Part shown: one piece after another, positions 1 to 11,688 of the stretch
Numbering within the stretch: position 1 is the first letter of the stretch
Layout: every line of letters begins with the position of its first letter
From: an uncultured Woeseiaceae bacterium
GTDB taxonomy: Bacteria > Pseudomonadota > Gammaproteobacteria > Steroidobacterales > Woeseiaceae
Direction: 5' to 3'
Assembly (NCBI GenBank): GCA_947259985.1
Contig: CAMYOJ010000006.1
Location: 88,613-136,941 of the forward strand
DNA length: 48,329 bases
Notes under the pieces: generated by a model
Told to the model about the DNA's origin: nothing
Database searches by the model: none
What the model saw: the letters and a program-made list of their open reading frames with translations, nothing else
Position numbers and translations under genes: made by a program

Positions 1-1021
<1,021 letters not shown>

Positions 1022-1023
<2 letters not shown>

Positions 1024-1067
1024 ATAAATATATAACTATTTATTTATATTTAAGGCCGAACAGTATA
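1022..1067 (-). promoter_or_regulatory. Candidate promoter and operator of the ArsR/methyltransferase-metF operon
   Basis: Seen: a perfect 9-bp inverted repeat, ATATAAATA (1022-1030) and TATTTATAT (1041-1049), separated by 10 bases and overlapping the start codon. Upstream of it on the minus strand is TATACT (1067-1062), a good -10 element, which would put the transcript start near 1055. No convincing -35 is visible. The repeat would then lie just downstream of the start point, a place typical of repressor operators. Inference: it is the autoregulatory site of the ArsR-type protein. The AT-rich block stands out strongly from the surrounding GC-rich coding DNA. Confidence 0.5.
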
Positions 1068-1091
1068 CCCTATTTTTGCTGGCTGGTGGCG

Positions 1092-1952
1092 TTACTGGAC
1101 CGAGTCGGGTGCGGAGAACACGTGGTCTGTGAACAGGCGCTCAACGTCGACGGCGTCGTACAGCCTTCGACGGCCGCAGTACTCGCAAATGATCTCGATG
1201 TCGCCGCGCTCCTCGAGCGCCTCGCGCGCCTCGTGCTCACCGAGCATCCTGAGCACGTCTTCGGTTTTGCGCGCCGAACAGCGGCAACGGAAATCGACAT
1301 CGCGCGACCGGTAGACGCGCACGTCGTCCTCGGCAAACAGCTTGCCAATGAGCGACATGCCGGCCTCGCCCGCGAAGTCCCTGCAGCTGAGTGTTGCTGC
1401 CAGGTAGTGCAGCCGGTTCCAGTCGTCCTCGTCGATCCGCTGTCCAGGCACCTGCTGCAACAGCAAGCCGCCGGCAATTTCCTCGTTGGCGACGAGCGCG
1501 ATGTGGCTCGGCACCTGCGCCGAGCGCGCGAAGTAATGCTCGAGGCTGGCGGCCAGGGACTCATTGTTGATTTCGACGATGCCCTGGTAGGGTCGCTCGC
1601 CGGCATCGACCGTGACGGCGCAATGCGAGTTGCCGGTCAGCTCGGCAAAACCGCTCGCCTCACGGCGGGTGTCAACCGATGCCATGCCGCGCAGTTCGAG
1701 CTCGCTCGTGCACTGCATGACGAGCATGCGCAACAGCACACCGCCCTGAATCTGCAGCGTAATCGCGCCGTCGAATTTGAGGCTCTGCGCAATAAGGCCT
1801 GTGGCTGCCGCCGCGTGTCCGAGCGTTTCGGTGACGAGGGCGTCGTAATCGTGGTCGCGCAACATCCGGCGCCAGGAGCGTGACAAGTGAATCAACGCTC
1901 CCCGGACCGGGATCGACTCGAAGCCGAACGGTATGACGCTATCGGCGGACAT
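1092..1952 (-). CDS. hslO: Hsp33 redox-regulated molecular chaperone
   Basis: This 286-residue protein matches Hsp33 along its length. The C-terminal redox switch has the four zinc-binding cysteines in the family pattern: C223-x-C225 and C256-x-x-C259 (CRC, then CEYC). Under oxidative stress these cysteines form disulfides, release zinc and turn the protein into an ATP-independent holdase for unfolding proteins in the cytoplasm. The ATG at 1952 is one base past the gatB stop, so translation is probably coupled to the gatCAB operon. It is followed by about 70 bases before the divergently regulated ArsR gene. Confidence 0.95.
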   Translation of the reverse strand: MSADSVIPFGFESIPVRGALIHLSRSWRRMLRDHDYDALVTETLGHAAAATGLIAQSLKFDGAITLQIQGGVLLRMLVMQCTSELELRGMASVDTRREASGFAELTGNSHCAVTVDAGERPYQGIVEINNESLAASLEHYFARSAQVPSHIALVANEEIAGGLLLQQVPGQRIDEDDWNRLHYLAATLSCRDFAGEAGMSLIGKLFAEDDVRVYRSRDVDFRCRCSARKTEDVLRMLGEHEAREALEERGDIEIICEYCGRRRLYDAVDVERLFTDHVFSAPDSVQ

Positions 1953-1953
1953 G

Positions 1954-3396
1954 CTATTGGGACAGCTTGTCCTTCAGGATCTGGTTGACCTGGCCGGGGT
2001 TTGCCTGGCCACGGGTTTCTTTCATGACCTGGCCCACGAAGAAGCCGATCAGTTTGTCTTTGCCGGCCTTGTATTCGGCAACCTGGCCAGGATTCGCCTC
2101 GATGACCTTGTCGACGACGGCTTCGATCGCAGAGTTGTCGGTAATCTGCTTGAGGCCTTTCGCTTCAATGACGTCGTCGGCGCTGCCCTCGCCGTCCCAC
2201 ATGGCCTCGAACACCTGCTTTGCGATCTTGCCCGAGATCGTGTTGTCCTCGATTCGCGTCAGCAGGCCCGCAAGCGCGTCAGCCGACACCTTGCTCTCCG
2301 TGATATCGAGCCCATCGCGGTTCAGAGCGCCGGACAGATCGCCGACGACCCAGTTGGCGACGAGCTGTGGCTTCGCGCCGGACGCAGCCACTGTCGCCTC
2401 GTAGAAATCCGCGACGGGGCGCGAGTTCGTCAGGATCGCCGCGTCGTCGGCCTTCAGCTGGTATTCGTCGATGAACCTGCGGCGCTTGGCGTCGGGCAAC
2501 TCGGGAAGCTGCTGGCGCACGGTCTCGATGTACTCGGCGCTTATCTCGACCGGCAGCAAATCGGGATCCGGGAAATAGCGGTAGTCGTTGGCCTCTTCCT
2601 TGGAGCGCATCGGCCGCGTCTCGTCCTTGTCCGAATCGTACAGGCGGGTCTCCTGCACGACTTCACCGCCGTCCTCGATGACCTCGATCTGGCGCTCGAT
2701 CTCGAAGTTGATGGCTTTCTCGACGAAGCGGAACGAGTTCAGGTTCTTGAGTTCGGTTCGTGTACCGAGCTCGTCCTGGCCTTTCGGCCGCACCGAGATA
2801 TTGGCGTCGCAGCGGAAAGAGCCTTCCTGCATGTTGCCATCCGAGATGCCGAGGTAACGCACGATCGTGTGGATCTTGCGCATGTAGGCGACGGCTTCCT
2901 TCGCCGATCGCATGTCGGGTTCGGAGACGATTTCGAGCAGCGGCGTGCCGGCGCGATTCAGGTCGATGCCGGATGACTGGTCGAGACCCTCGTGTATCGA
3001 CTTGCCGGCGTCTTCCTCGAGATGCGCCCGCGTGATGCCGATGCGCTTCTCTTCGCCATCGGCATCCGCAATAAAGAGCTCACCGTGCTCGACGATCGGC
3101 AGCTCGTACTGGCTGATCTGGTAGCCCTTCGGCAGGTCAGGGTAGAAGTAATTCTTGCGCGCAAACACCGAGCGCGGCGCAACCCTCGCGTTGACGGCAA
3201 GGCCGAACATCGCCGCCATGTGCACGACCTCTTCGTTGAGTACCGGCAAAACGCCCGGGTAGCCGAGATCGACAAGGCAGGCCTGCGTATTGGGTTCTGC
3301 GCCATACGCCGTGGACGCACCCGAGAAGATCTTCGATCGGGTCGCGAGCTGCGTGTGGATCTCGAGACCGATGACCACTTCCCAGCCGGCACTCAC
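1954..3396 (-). CDS. gatB: Aspartyl/glutamyl-tRNA amidotransferase subunit B
   Basis: The 480-residue protein begins [13 protein letters not shown], the hallmark of GatB, and ends with the helical YqeY-like tail ([11 protein letters not shown]). GatB binds the misacylated Glu-tRNA(Gln) or Asp-tRNA(Asn), activates the acyl group with ATP and receives ammonia from GatA. The start is GTG at 3396, overlapping the gatA stop as GTGA, so the two subunits are translationally coupled. Length and motif content are normal. Presence of gatCAB implies that the cell charges at least one of tRNA(Gln) or tRNA(Asn) by the indirect route. Confidence 0.97.
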   Translation of the reverse strand: MSAGWEVVIGLEIHTQLATRSKIFSGASTAYGAEPNTQACLVDLGYPGVLPVLNEEVVHMAAMFGLAVNARVAPRSVFARKNYFYPDLPKGYQISQYELPIVEHGELFIADADGEEKRIGITRAHLEEDAGKSIHEGLDQSSGIDLNRAGTPLLEIVSEPDMRSAKEAVAYMRKIHTIVRYLGISDGNMQEGSFRCDANISVRPKGQDELGTRTELKNLNSFRFVEKAINFEIERQIEVIEDGGEVVQETRLYDSDKDETRPMRSKEEANDYRYFPDPDLLPVEISAEYIETVRQQLPELPDAKRRRFIDEYQLKADDAAILTNSRPVADFYEATVAASGAKPQLVANWVVGDLSGALNRDGLDITESKVSADALAGLLTRIEDNTISGKIAKQVFEAMWDGEGSADDVIEAKGLKQITDNSAIEAVVDKVIEANPGQVAEYKAGKDKLIGFFVGQVMKETRGQANPGQVNQILKDKLSQ

Positions 3397-4844
3397 TGGA
3401 AGTCCTCCGGGCAGGCCGCGTGCCAGTCAGTCGCCTGCTGATACTGGTGGGCGAACCTGAGCAGCGTCTGTTCCTCGAAATGGTGTCCGACAAGGTGCAG
3501 GCCTACCGGCAGCCCGTTGACGAATCCGCAAGGCACCGACATGCCCGGCAGGCCGGCGAGGTTGGCGCCGATCGTGTAAATGTCGTTCAGGTACATCGTG
3601 ATCGGGTCGTCGACTTTCTCGCCGATACGAAACGCCGGCGTCGGCGCGGTCACGTCAACGTCAGCAAAGGCCTTCTTGAAATCGTCGGCGATCAGGTGCC
3701 TGACCTGCTGCGCCTTGAGGTAATACGCGTCGTAGTAACCGGCCGACAACACGTACGTACCCGTCATGATACGACGCTTGACCTCGTCGCCGAAGCCCTC
3801 GCCACGGCTGCGACAGTACATGTCCATGAGGTCTTCGGCATTCTCGGCGCGATGCCCGAAGCGCACGCCATCGAATCGTGAAAGATTGGAAGAGCACTCG
3901 GCGGGCGCAACGACATAGTAGGTCGGTACCGAGTAGTCAATATTGGGCATATCGACTTCGACAGCCTCCGCGCCCAGTGACTCGATCACGGCAATCGCAT
4001 CCCTGACGCGGTCACCGCAGTCCGGATCCAGTCCCTCATCGAAATGTTGCCGCACGATCCCGACCTTGAGGCCCTCGATCGACTCTTTGATGCCCGCAAC
4101 ATAGTCGGGCACCGGATGATCGACGGATGTGGAATCGCGTTCGTCGAAACCGGCCATGACGCCGAGTACACGCGCCGCGTCTTCGGCCGTGCGCGTAATG
4201 ACGCCCGCCTGGTCCAGGCTCGACGCAAACGCGATCATGCCGTAGCGCGACACGCGTCCGTACGTCGGTTTGATACCGACGGTACCCGTCAAAGCAGCCG
4301 GCTGTCGAATCGATCCGCCGGTATCGGTGCCCGTCGCTGCCGGCACCAAGCGTGCCGCCACGGCCGCCGCCGAACCGCCGGACGAACCGCCGGGCGTGCA
4401 CTCGAGATCCCAGGGATTGAACACCGCTCCGTAGTAGCTCGTCTCATTCGACGAACCCATCGCAAACTCGTCCATGTTGGCCTTGCCGAGCACAACGGCA
4501 CCCGCATTGGCCAGCTTCTCGACCACGGTTGCGTCGTAAGGCGAGATGAAGTTATCGAGGATCTTCGATCCACAGCTCGTTTTCACGCCGCGCGTACAGA
4601 AAATGTCCTTGTGCACGATCGGCAAGCCATTCAGCGCGCCGCCTTTCCCCGCGGCCCGGGCCTTGTCCGCGGCTTCTGCCGCCGCCATCGCCTCATCGCC
4701 GGTCACTGTCACGAAAGCGTTGAGCTTGTCGTTGTGCGCTGCGATGCGGCTGAGCAGCGCCTCGGTCAGCTCAACCGAAGTGAATTCACCGCTGTCCAGA
4801 CCGGCGATCAGCTCGGTCATCGATTTCGCGTGCAAATCCATCAT
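3393..4844 (-). CDS. gatA: Aspartyl/glutamyl-tRNA amidotransferase subunit A
   Basis: The 483-residue amidase-signature protein releases ammonia from glutamine for GatB. The Ser-cisSer-Lys triad is in place: K79 (VHKDIF), S154 (PGGSSGGS) and S178 (TDTGGSIR), which matches the classical GatA numbering. The start is taken at the first of two adjacent ATG codons (4844), overlapping the gatC stop as ATGA; the frame stays open further upstream but that sequence is the gatC gene read in another frame. Gene order gatC-gatA-gatB with 4-base overlaps indicates balanced, coupled synthesis of the heterotrimer. Confidence 0.97.
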   Translation of the reverse strand: MMDLHAKSMTELIAGLDSGEFTSVELTEALLSRIAAHNDKLNAFVTVTGDEAMAAAEAADKARAAGKGGALNGLPIVHKDIFCTRGVKTSCGSKILDNFISPYDATVVEKLANAGAVVLGKANMDEFAMGSSNETSYYGAVFNPWDLECTPGGSSGGSAAAVAARLVPAATGTDTGGSIRQPAALTGTVGIKPTYGRVSRYGMIAFASSLDQAGVITRTAEDAARVLGVMAGFDERDSTSVDHPVPDYVAGIKESIEGLKVGIVRQHFDEGLDPDCGDRVRDAIAVIESLGAEAVEVDMPNIDYSVPTYYVVAPAECSSNLSRFDGVRFGHRAENAEDLMDMYCRSRGEGFGDEVKRRIMTGTYVLSAGYYDAYYLKAQQVRHLIADDFKKAFADVDVTAPTPAFRIGEKVDDPITMYLNDIYTIGANLAGLPGMSVPCGFVNGLPVGLHLVGHHFEEQTLLRFAHQYQQATDWHAACPEDFQ

Positions 4845-5128
4845 TCGATGACTTTTGGAACGAGGTACAGCCCGCCCGAGACGGATGCGGCGTTTTGCTG
4901 ATAATGGTCGCGTTCGTTGGCCTCTATGACGACGTCGGGCCGCAGCCGCTGGGCCACATCCAGGGGGTGAGCCATGGGCACGACACCCTCGGTATCGGCT
5001 TCGGACAGATGGTCGACGAAATCGACGATTTTGGAGAGCTTTTTGACGCTCTCGGCGTACTCGTCTTCGCTGAGTTCGAGCCGTGCCAGCTTCGCTATAT
5101 GCTGGACCTGATCTTTGCTGAGAGACAC
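4841..5128 (-). CDS. gatC: Aspartyl/glutamyl-tRNA amidotransferase subunit C
   Basis: GatC is the small subunit that wraps around the GatA/GatB interface and stabilises the complex. From the GTG at 5128 the protein has 95 residues, the usual GatC size, and begins [18 protein letters not shown], the conserved family start; the C-terminal VPKVIE is also typical. An ATG at 5182 would add 18 residues rich in arginine and alanine that have no family counterpart, so the GTG is preferred. It is the first gene of the gatCAB-hslO run and is transcribed away from mreB, so 5129-5250 must hold both promoters. Confidence 0.9.
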   Translation of the reverse strand: MSLSKDQVQHIAKLARLELSEDEYAESVKKLSKIVDFVDHLSEADTEGVVPMAHPLDVAQRLRPDVVIEANERDHYQQNAASVSGGLYLVPKVIE

Positions 5129-5188
5129 TGTTCTTTTCCGGCGCCTTTGAGCTGCTGTTTCCGCGGGCACGCAATAATACACGCCGCC

Positions 5189-6294
<1,106 letters not shown>

Positions 6295-7149
6295 ATGGTC
6301 GCATCCCGGGGAAATAACAGTAATCCAGCCCGCATCCCGGCGCTGGGCATCCGGGTCATCGTCCTCATGCTCATCAGCATCCTGCTGATGTATTTCGATC
6401 AACGCCAGAATCACCTCGACGCGGTGCGCAAGGCGATCGGCGTTGCGGTCTATCCCCTGCAGCTCGTCGTCGACGCACCTGTGCGTTTCTGGGAGTGGCT
6501 CGGCGAGTCGACCACATCGCGCAACGAACTACAGCTCGAGGTCGGACGCCTCAAGGCAGAACGACTGCTCACGAATGCCCGGCTGCAGCGCCTGACGGCG
6601 CTCGAGGCCGAGAATGCGCGCCTCAGGGCGCTGCTCGATGCGCGCGCCAAGGTGCGCGACCAGGTGCGCGTCGCCGAAATCATGGCGGTCGACGCCAACC
6701 CGTACGAGCACAATCTCGTTATCGACATCGGCAGCCGGGATGGCGTTTACGACGGGCAGGCCATCGTCGACGCCGATGGCGTTGTGGGCCAGGTCATCGC
6801 AACGGGCCTTATGACGGCGCAGGCCGTATTGATCAGCGACACGGATCACGCGCTGCCCGTCGAAGTCAATCGCAACGGCCTGCGGACGATTGCGGTCGGC
6901 ACGGGCGAGATCGACCGGCTCGACCTGCCGTTCCTGCCCAACAATGCGGACATACAAACGGGTGACCTGCTCGTTACGTCGGGCCTCGGCGGGGCTTTTC
7001 CTGCAGGCTACCCGGTCGCCGTTGTCGATGGCGTCACGCGCATGCCGCAGGAACCATTTGCCGATGTTACGGCGAAGCCGGCAGCAGCACTCGACCAGGT
7101 CCGGGAAGTAATGCTGATCTGGTCGGGGCCGGCGGTCGAAGAGCAATGA
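6295..7149 (+). CDS. mreC: Rod shape-determining protein MreC
   Basis: The 284-residue bitopic protein has one transmembrane helix near residues 17-37 (IRVIVLMLISILLMYF), a coiled coil at about 70-108 (leucine/alanine heptads through LQRLTALEAENARL) and a periplasmic double beta-barrel domain containing GSRDGVYDGQAIV and VTSGLGGAFPAGYPV. MreC links cytoplasmic MreB to PBP2 and activates it. The ATG immediately follows the mreB TGA, and its own stop overlaps the mreD start (ATGA), so MreB, MreC and MreD are translated as a set. Confidence 0.96.
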   Translation: MVASRGNNSNPARIPALGIRVIVLMLISILLMYFDQRQNHLDAVRKAIGVAVYPLQLVVDAPVRFWEWLGESTTSRNELQLEVGRLKAERLLTNARLQRLTALEAENARLRALLDARAKVRDQVRVAEIMAVDANPYEHNLVIDIGSRDGVYDGQAIVDADGVVGQVIATGLMTAQAVLISDTDHALPVEVNRNGLRTIAVGTGEIDRLDLPFLPNNADIQTGDLLVTSGLGGAFPAGYPVAVVDGVTRMPQEPFADVTAKPAAALDQVREVMLIWSGPAVEEQ

Positions 7150-7637
7150 GCAGGGACCGCGACTCCCGCCGTTTGCCGGTCATCGCGACGCTGCTCGTCG
7201 GCCTGATGCTCACGATACTGCCGCTGCCCGAGGGCATCGAGCAGTTCCGGCCGGACTGGCTGGCATTGCTGGTTATTTTCTGGGCAATGCAGCTGCCGCG
7301 TACCTGGAGCATCGGCACCGCCTGGATTATCGGCATCATTCTCGACGTTTCTTACGGCACTCTGCTCGGCCAGCACGCGCTCGCCCTCTGTGTCATCGCA
7401 TTCATCACGGTACGCTTTCACCTGCTGATGCGGGTATTTCCCCTGTCCCAGTTATCCGCGACCGTATTCGCACTGCTGGCGCTGTACCAGTTCCTGCTGT
7501 TCTGGATCAACGGTGTCGCCGGCGTCACGGCGCAGGCCATGGACTACTGGGCCCCCGTGATTACAGGCACGCTCGTGTGGCCATTCCTCTACATGTTCCT
7601 GTCGGGAGTGCGCGACCGGGCCCGCGCGGGAGCCTGA
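7146..7637 (+). CDS. mreD: Rod shape-determining membrane protein MreD
   Basis: The 163-residue protein is almost entirely hydrophobic, with about five transmembrane segments, and shows the MreD features RPDWLALLVIFW near residue 33 and a GTAWIIGIILDVSYGTLLGQHAL stretch read as separate conserved GLxxD and GxxLGxxAL parts. MreD is an integral inner-membrane component of the elongasome. Its start overlaps the mreC stop by four bases, and the PBP2 gene begins one base after its stop. Confidence 0.95.
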   Translation: MSRDRDSRRLPVIATLLVGLMLTILPLPEGIEQFRPDWLALLVIFWAMQLPRTWSIGTAWIIGIILDVSYGTLLGQHALALCVIAFITVRFHLLMRVFPLSQLSATVFALLALYQFLLFWINGVAGVTAQAMDYWAPVITGTLVWPFLYMFLSGVRDRARAGA

Positions 7638-7638
7638 C

Positions 7639-9537
7639 GTGGACCTGTTATCCCCGATCAAGGACCACCATTCCGAACGGCGTCTGTTCGTCGGTCGCGT
7701 CATCATTTCGGCGATCGTGTCGGTGCTGCTGCTCGGCGGCGTCGTCGCGCGCCTGGTGCAGCTGCAGATAGTCGACCATGAACTGTTCGCCGAAAAATCA
7801 CAGGGCAACCGCGTTCGCATTGAAGCCGTACCGCCTATCCGCGGCCTGATTTTCGACCGCAAGGGCCGCGTGATCGCGGAAAACGAGCCGGCCTACCAGC
7901 TCGAACTGATTCCCGAGCAGGTTGACGACATCGACGGCACGTTGCGCCGTCTCGCCGCGCTCGACCTTATCGATGCCAACGAGATCGACACCTACAAGGA
8001 GCTCAGTCGCAGCGGTCCGCGCTTCAAACCCGTAACGCTGAAGTTCCGGCTCACGGAGGAGGAAATTGCCAATTTCGCCATACAGCGGCCGCGTTTCCCG
8101 GGTGTCGACTTCAAGCCGCGGCTGGTTCGCCACTACCCCGACGGCGAGGCTGTCGCTCATGCCATTGGCTACGTTGGCGCATTGAGCACCAGCGACCTGC
8201 AGCGGCTCGATGCTGCGCGCTATGCGGGCACGTCACATACCGGCAAGACGGGCGTCGAAAACAGTTTCGAATCCGTCCTGCACGGCGATGCCGGCTACCG
8301 GCACCTGATAACCAATGCACGCGGCCGACAGGTGCCGATCAGGTCCAGCGAACTGCTCGATACACTGCCCGTGGACCTGAGCCCGGGACCCGGCTCAAAC
8401 GTATACCTGAGCCTCGACCTCGACCTGCAGCGCCTGGCGACGCGCGCGCTCGAAGGCCGCCGCGGCGCCGTGGTCGCACTCGATCCCTGGACCGGCGAAA
8501 TCCTGGCGCTCGTCAGCGCGCCGACGTTTGATCCGAACCTGTTCGCTGTCGGCATGACGACCGCGCAATACGCCGAGTTACAGGGTAATCCCGACCGGCC
8601 GTTGTTCAACCGCGCCGTGCGCGGCGCCTACCCGCCCGGCTCCACGATCAAGCCGATGCTGGCGCTCGCGGCGCTGGAAACCGGCGCAACCAACCTGACG
8701 CGCAAGAGTCTGTGCATTGGCTATTTCATGCTGCCTGGCACGACGCACCGCTATCGCGACTGGAAACCCGAAGGGCACGGTGCGGTCGACCTGCATGACG
8801 CCATCGAGCAGTCCTGCGACGTGTATTTCTACGAGATCAGTGGCGACGTCGGTATCGACAACATTCACGATTATCTGGGCCGCTTCGGCCTTGGCAACCT
8901 GACGGGCATCGACATGAGCGGCGAGAGCAAGGGACTCGTGCCGTCGCGTGCCTGGAAGCGTGCGTCATTCGGCAATCGCGATGATCAACGCTGGTATCAC
9001 GGCGAGACCGTCATCGCCTCTATCGGCCAGGGATACATGCTCGCGACACCTCTGCAGTTGGCCGCCGCCGCCAGCGCGATGGCCACGCGTGGCGTTCGGT
9101 ACCGCCCGCATCTCGTCGCCGCCGTCGAGGATGCCCTTACCGGAGAACGTTCGATGATCCGGCCTGAGCGTCAGCCCGACGTAGAAATATCGAACGAGTT
9201 CTACTGGGACGAGGTCATCGCAGCGATGCACGACGTCATGCAGGGGCCGCGGGGAACCGCGCGTGCCGTCGGCAGGGGCGCGCCTTACGAGATGGCCGGT
9301 AAGAGCGGCACCGCGCAGGTTGTATCGATTGCGCAGGACGAGGAATACAACGAGGAAGAACTCGAGGAACGGCTACGCGACCATGCCTTGTTCCTCTCGT
9401 TCGCGCCGCTCGACGATCCGCGCATTGCCGTTGCCGTCATCGTCGAAAACGGCAGCAGCGGCAGCGGCGTCGCGGCGCCGATCGCAAAGTCGATCATGGA
9501 TGAATACCTGGGGTACGGTGACAATGCGGCTCAGTGA
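7639..9537 (+). CDS. mrdA: Peptidoglycan D,D-transpeptidase PBP2 (MrdA)
   Basis: The 632-residue class B penicillin-binding protein cross-links lateral wall peptidoglycan with RodA. It has an N-terminal membrane anchor (about residues 20-42), a PBP dimerisation domain and a transpeptidase domain with all three active-site motifs: S335-T-I-K338, S392-C-D and K555-S-G-T. The start is GTG at 7639, one base after mreD; VDLLSPIKDHHSE fits the short cytoplasmic N-terminus of PBP2. The 3' end overlaps rodA by 14 bases. Confidence 0.97.
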   Translation: MDLLSPIKDHHSERRLFVGRVIISAIVSVLLLGGVVARLVQLQIVDHELFAEKSQGNRVRIEAVPPIRGLIFDRKGRVIAENEPAYQLELIPEQVDDIDGTLRRLAALDLIDANEIDTYKELSRSGPRFKPVTLKFRLTEEEIANFAIQRPRFPGVDFKPRLVRHYPDGEAVAHAIGYVGALSTSDLQRLDAARYAGTSHTGKTGVENSFESVLHGDAGYRHLITNARGRQVPIRSSELLDTLPVDLSPGPGSNVYLSLDLDLQRLATRALEGRRGAVVALDPWTGEILALVSAPTFDPNLFAVGMTTAQYAELQGNPDRPLFNRAVRGAYPPGSTIKPMLALAALETGATNLTRKSLCIGYFMLPGTTHRYRDWKPEGHGAVDLHDAIEQSCDVYFYEISGDVGIDNIHDYLGRFGLGNLTGIDMSGESKGLVPSRAWKRASFGNRDDQRWYHGETVIASIGQGYMLATPLQLAAAASAMATRGVRYRPHLVAAVEDALTGERSMIRPERQPDVEISNEFYWDEVIAAMHDVMQGPRGTARAVGRGAPYEMAGKSGTAQVVSIAQDEEYNEEELEERLRDHALFLSFAPLDDPRIAVAVIVENGSSGSGVAAPIAKSIMDEYLGYGDNAAQ

Positions 9538-10675
9538 TACACAACGTCTGCTAATGCCCAAAGCGGCTCCGTTGTCGCACTTCTCGCTGCTCATGCGCCG
9601 CCTGCATGTCGACGGCCCATTGCTCGGCGGGTTGTTGCTGATCTGCGGATTCGGGCTGTTCGTTCTATACAGCGCCGTCGGTGAGAGCAGTCGCTTGCTC
9701 ATGAACCAGGTCGTACGCCTGAGCGTCGCGTTTGTCGGCATGATCGTCGTGGCACAGCTGTCCCCCGACTTTCTTCGTCGCTGGACGCCCTGGGGATACC
9801 TGGCCGGCCTGATTCTGCTCGTGCTCGTGCTGACCAAGGGCGACGTCGGCCAGGGCGCGCGCCGCTGGCTCGATCTCGGCATACGATTCCAGCCGTCGGA
9901 AGCCATGAAACTCGGAGTACCGATGATGGCCGCCTGGTACCTTCACGACCGGCACATGCCACCGAGGCTCGGACAGCTCCTGGTCATCGCCGTGATGATC
10001 GTCGTGCCGACAATCCTGATCGCGCGCCAGCCGGACCTCGGCACGGCTCTGCTGATCGCGGCGTCGGGGATTATCGTCGTCGTGCTCGCCGGCATGTCGT
10101 TTCGCCTTATCGCGGTAATGGGTCTGCTGGCTGTGCCGGGGGCGCTCGGCCTCTGGAGTTTGATGCAGGACTACCAGAAGCAGCGCGTTCTTACGCTTTT
10201 GAATCCCGACAGCGATCCGCTGGGCGCAGGCTACAACATCATCCAGTCGAAGATCGCGATCGGCTCGGGCGGCGGCTCGGGCGGCCTGTTCGGCAAGGGC
10301 TGGACCAACGGTTCGCAGGCACACCTCGAATTCCTGCCGGAGCGCGACACCGATTTCATTTTCGCCGTGCTTGGCGAGGAGTTCGGCCTGCTGGGCGTGC
10401 TCTTGCTCCTCGCGCTCTACATGTTCGTCATCGGCAGAGGGCTGTTTATCGCCGTGCAGGCGCATGATACCTATTCGCGACTGCTCGCCGGCTCGATCAG
10501 CCTGACTTTCCTTGTCTATGTGTTCGTCAACACAGCCATGGTGACCGGGCTGGTCCCCGTTGTCGGCGTACCTTTGCCGCTCGTGAGCTTCGGTGGCACC
10601 TCGATGGTGACGCTGATGGCGGGTTTCGGTATTCTGATGTCGATCCACTCCCACCGGAAACTTCTACCTCACTGA
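9524..10675 (+). CDS. rodA: Peptidoglycan glycosyltransferase RodA (SEDS family)
   Basis: The 383-residue polytopic membrane protein polymerises lipid II into glycan strands together with PBP2. SEDS hallmarks include a GARRWLDLG stretch with FQPSE after it, KLGVPMM, the conserved RQPDLGTAL and the late GLVPVVGVPLPLVSFGG region (given here as GLVPVVGVP then LPLVSFGG). The ATG at 9524 is preferred; the frame is open further upstream, but that part is mrdA read in another frame. Its stop shares a base with the mltB start (TGATG). Confidence 0.96.
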   Translation: MRLSDTQRLLMPKAAPLSHFSLLMRRLHVDGPLLGGLLLICGFGLFVLYSAVGESSRLLMNQVVRLSVAFVGMIVVAQLSPDFLRRWTPWGYLAGLILLVLVLTKGDVGQGARRWLDLGIRFQPSEAMKLGVPMMAAWYLHDRHMPPRLGQLLVIAVMIVVPTILIARQPDLGTALLIAASGIIVVVLAGMSFRLIAVMGLLAVPGALGLWSLMQDYQKQRVLTLLNPDSDPLGAGYNIIQSKIAIGSGGGSGGLFGKGWTNGSQAHLEFLPERDTDFIFAVLGEEFGLLGVLLLLALYMFVIGRGLFIAVQAHDTYSRLLAGSISLTFLVYVFVNTAMVTGLVPVVGVPLPLVSFGGTSMVTLMAGFGILMSIHSHRKLLPH

Positions 10676-11688
10676 TGAAGAAACGATTACTCGTCGTAGC
10701 CGCCGCATTCCTGGTATCCGTGTCCTGCGCACGGGCCGTCGACGATGTCGTCTACGTCGACGTCGACAGGCCGGACGTTGCGGCATTCATTGACGAAATG
10801 GTCGCCCAGCACGATTTCGGTCGCGAGGCGTTGCGCAACGTCCTTGGCCAGGCCCAGATCAAGGCGTCGATCATCAGGAAAATTTCGACACCGGCCGAGC
10901 GCACGCTGACCTGGGGCGAATACCGAAAGATCTTCATCACCCGGGAGCGCATCAGTGCCGGCGCCACGTTCTGGCGCGAAAACCGCGAGATGCTCGAGCG
11001 CATCAGCGAGGAATCCGGCGTGTCCGTTGAGATGATCGTCGGCATCATTGGCGTCGAGACTTACTACGGCCGCATCACCGGCAAGGATCGTGTCATCGAT
11101 GCGCTGGCGACGCTCGCATTCGACTATCCGCCGCGCTCCAAGTTTTTCCGCAAGGAACTGACCGAGTTCCTCGTGTTGGCACGCGAGGAGGAGATCGACG
11201 CAACCGAGCCGATGGGCTCTTACGCAGGCGCCATGGGTCGCCCACAGTTCATGCCATCGAGTTTCCGCGCCTACGCCGTCGATGCGACCGGCGATGGCAA
11301 GCGTGACATCTGGAACAACTGGGCGGACGTCGCAGGTAGTGTTGCCAACTACTTCGTGGCACACGGCTGGCGCAGCGACGAGCAAGTGACATCACAGGCG
11401 ACGCTTGGAAGCGGCTGGAACGGCCCGGCGCCGAAGCCCAGGAACACCTTGAAAGCATCAGAGACCGTAGAGTCGCTGAGCCAGAAAGGTGTGCTGTTCG
11501 CGACGGATCTTTCCGCCGACAGCAAGGTCCAGCTGCTGACTTATGAAGGCGCCGACGGCATCGAGCACTGGGTCGGCTTCCACAATTTTTTCGTCATCAC
11601 GAAATACAACCGCAGCGTCATGTACGCACTCGCGGCATATCAGCTCGGCCAGGAAGTCGCACTGCAGGTGATCGACGATGCAGCTTAG
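10675..11688 (+). CDS. mltB: Membrane-bound lytic murein transglycosylase B
   Basis: This 337-residue exported protein has an N-terminal signal sequence (cleavage likely after ARA at about 21) and an MltB-type catalytic domain. The catalytic glutamate is E128 in GVETYYG, followed by the family motifs GSYAGAMGRPQFMPSSFR and DIWNNWADVAGSVANYF. MltB cleaves the glycan backbone of peptidoglycan with formation of 1,6-anhydroMurNAc. The signal ends in SC, but a proper lipobox is not clear, so it may be soluble rather than a lipoprotein. Its anhydro products feed the recycling route of amgK/murU nearby. Confidence 0.94.
   Translation: MKKRLLVVAAAFLVSVSCARAVDDVVYVDVDRPDVAAFIDEMVAQHDFGREALRNVLGQAQIKASIIRKISTPAERTLTWGEYRKIFITRERISAGATFWRENREMLERISEESGVSVEMIVGIIGVETYYGRITGKDRVIDALATLAFDYPPRSKFFRKELTEFLVLAREEEIDATEPMGSYAGAMGRPQFMPSSFRAYAVDATGDGKRDIWNNWADVAGSVANYFVAHGWRSDEQVTSQATLGSGWNGPAPKPRNTLKASETVESLSQKGVLFATDLSADSKVQLLTYEGADGIEHWVGFHNFFVITKYNRSVMYALAAYQLGQEVALQVIDDAA

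Noticed and set aside
1933-2976. Long open frame opposite gatB
   Set aside because: It mirrors gatB codons on the other strand; high GC creates long antisense frames. The same applies to long frames opposite gatA (4044-4901), rodA (9665-10654) and the DUF255 gene (26709-27788).
4845-5174. N-terminal extension of gatA
   Set aside because: The frame is open, but the extra sequence is gatC in another frame and has no amidase similarity; ATG at 4844 gives the normal length.
9263-9523. N-terminal extension of rodA
   Set aside because: It lies within mrdA in another frame and is polar and arginine-rich, unlike the membrane-protein start of RodA.
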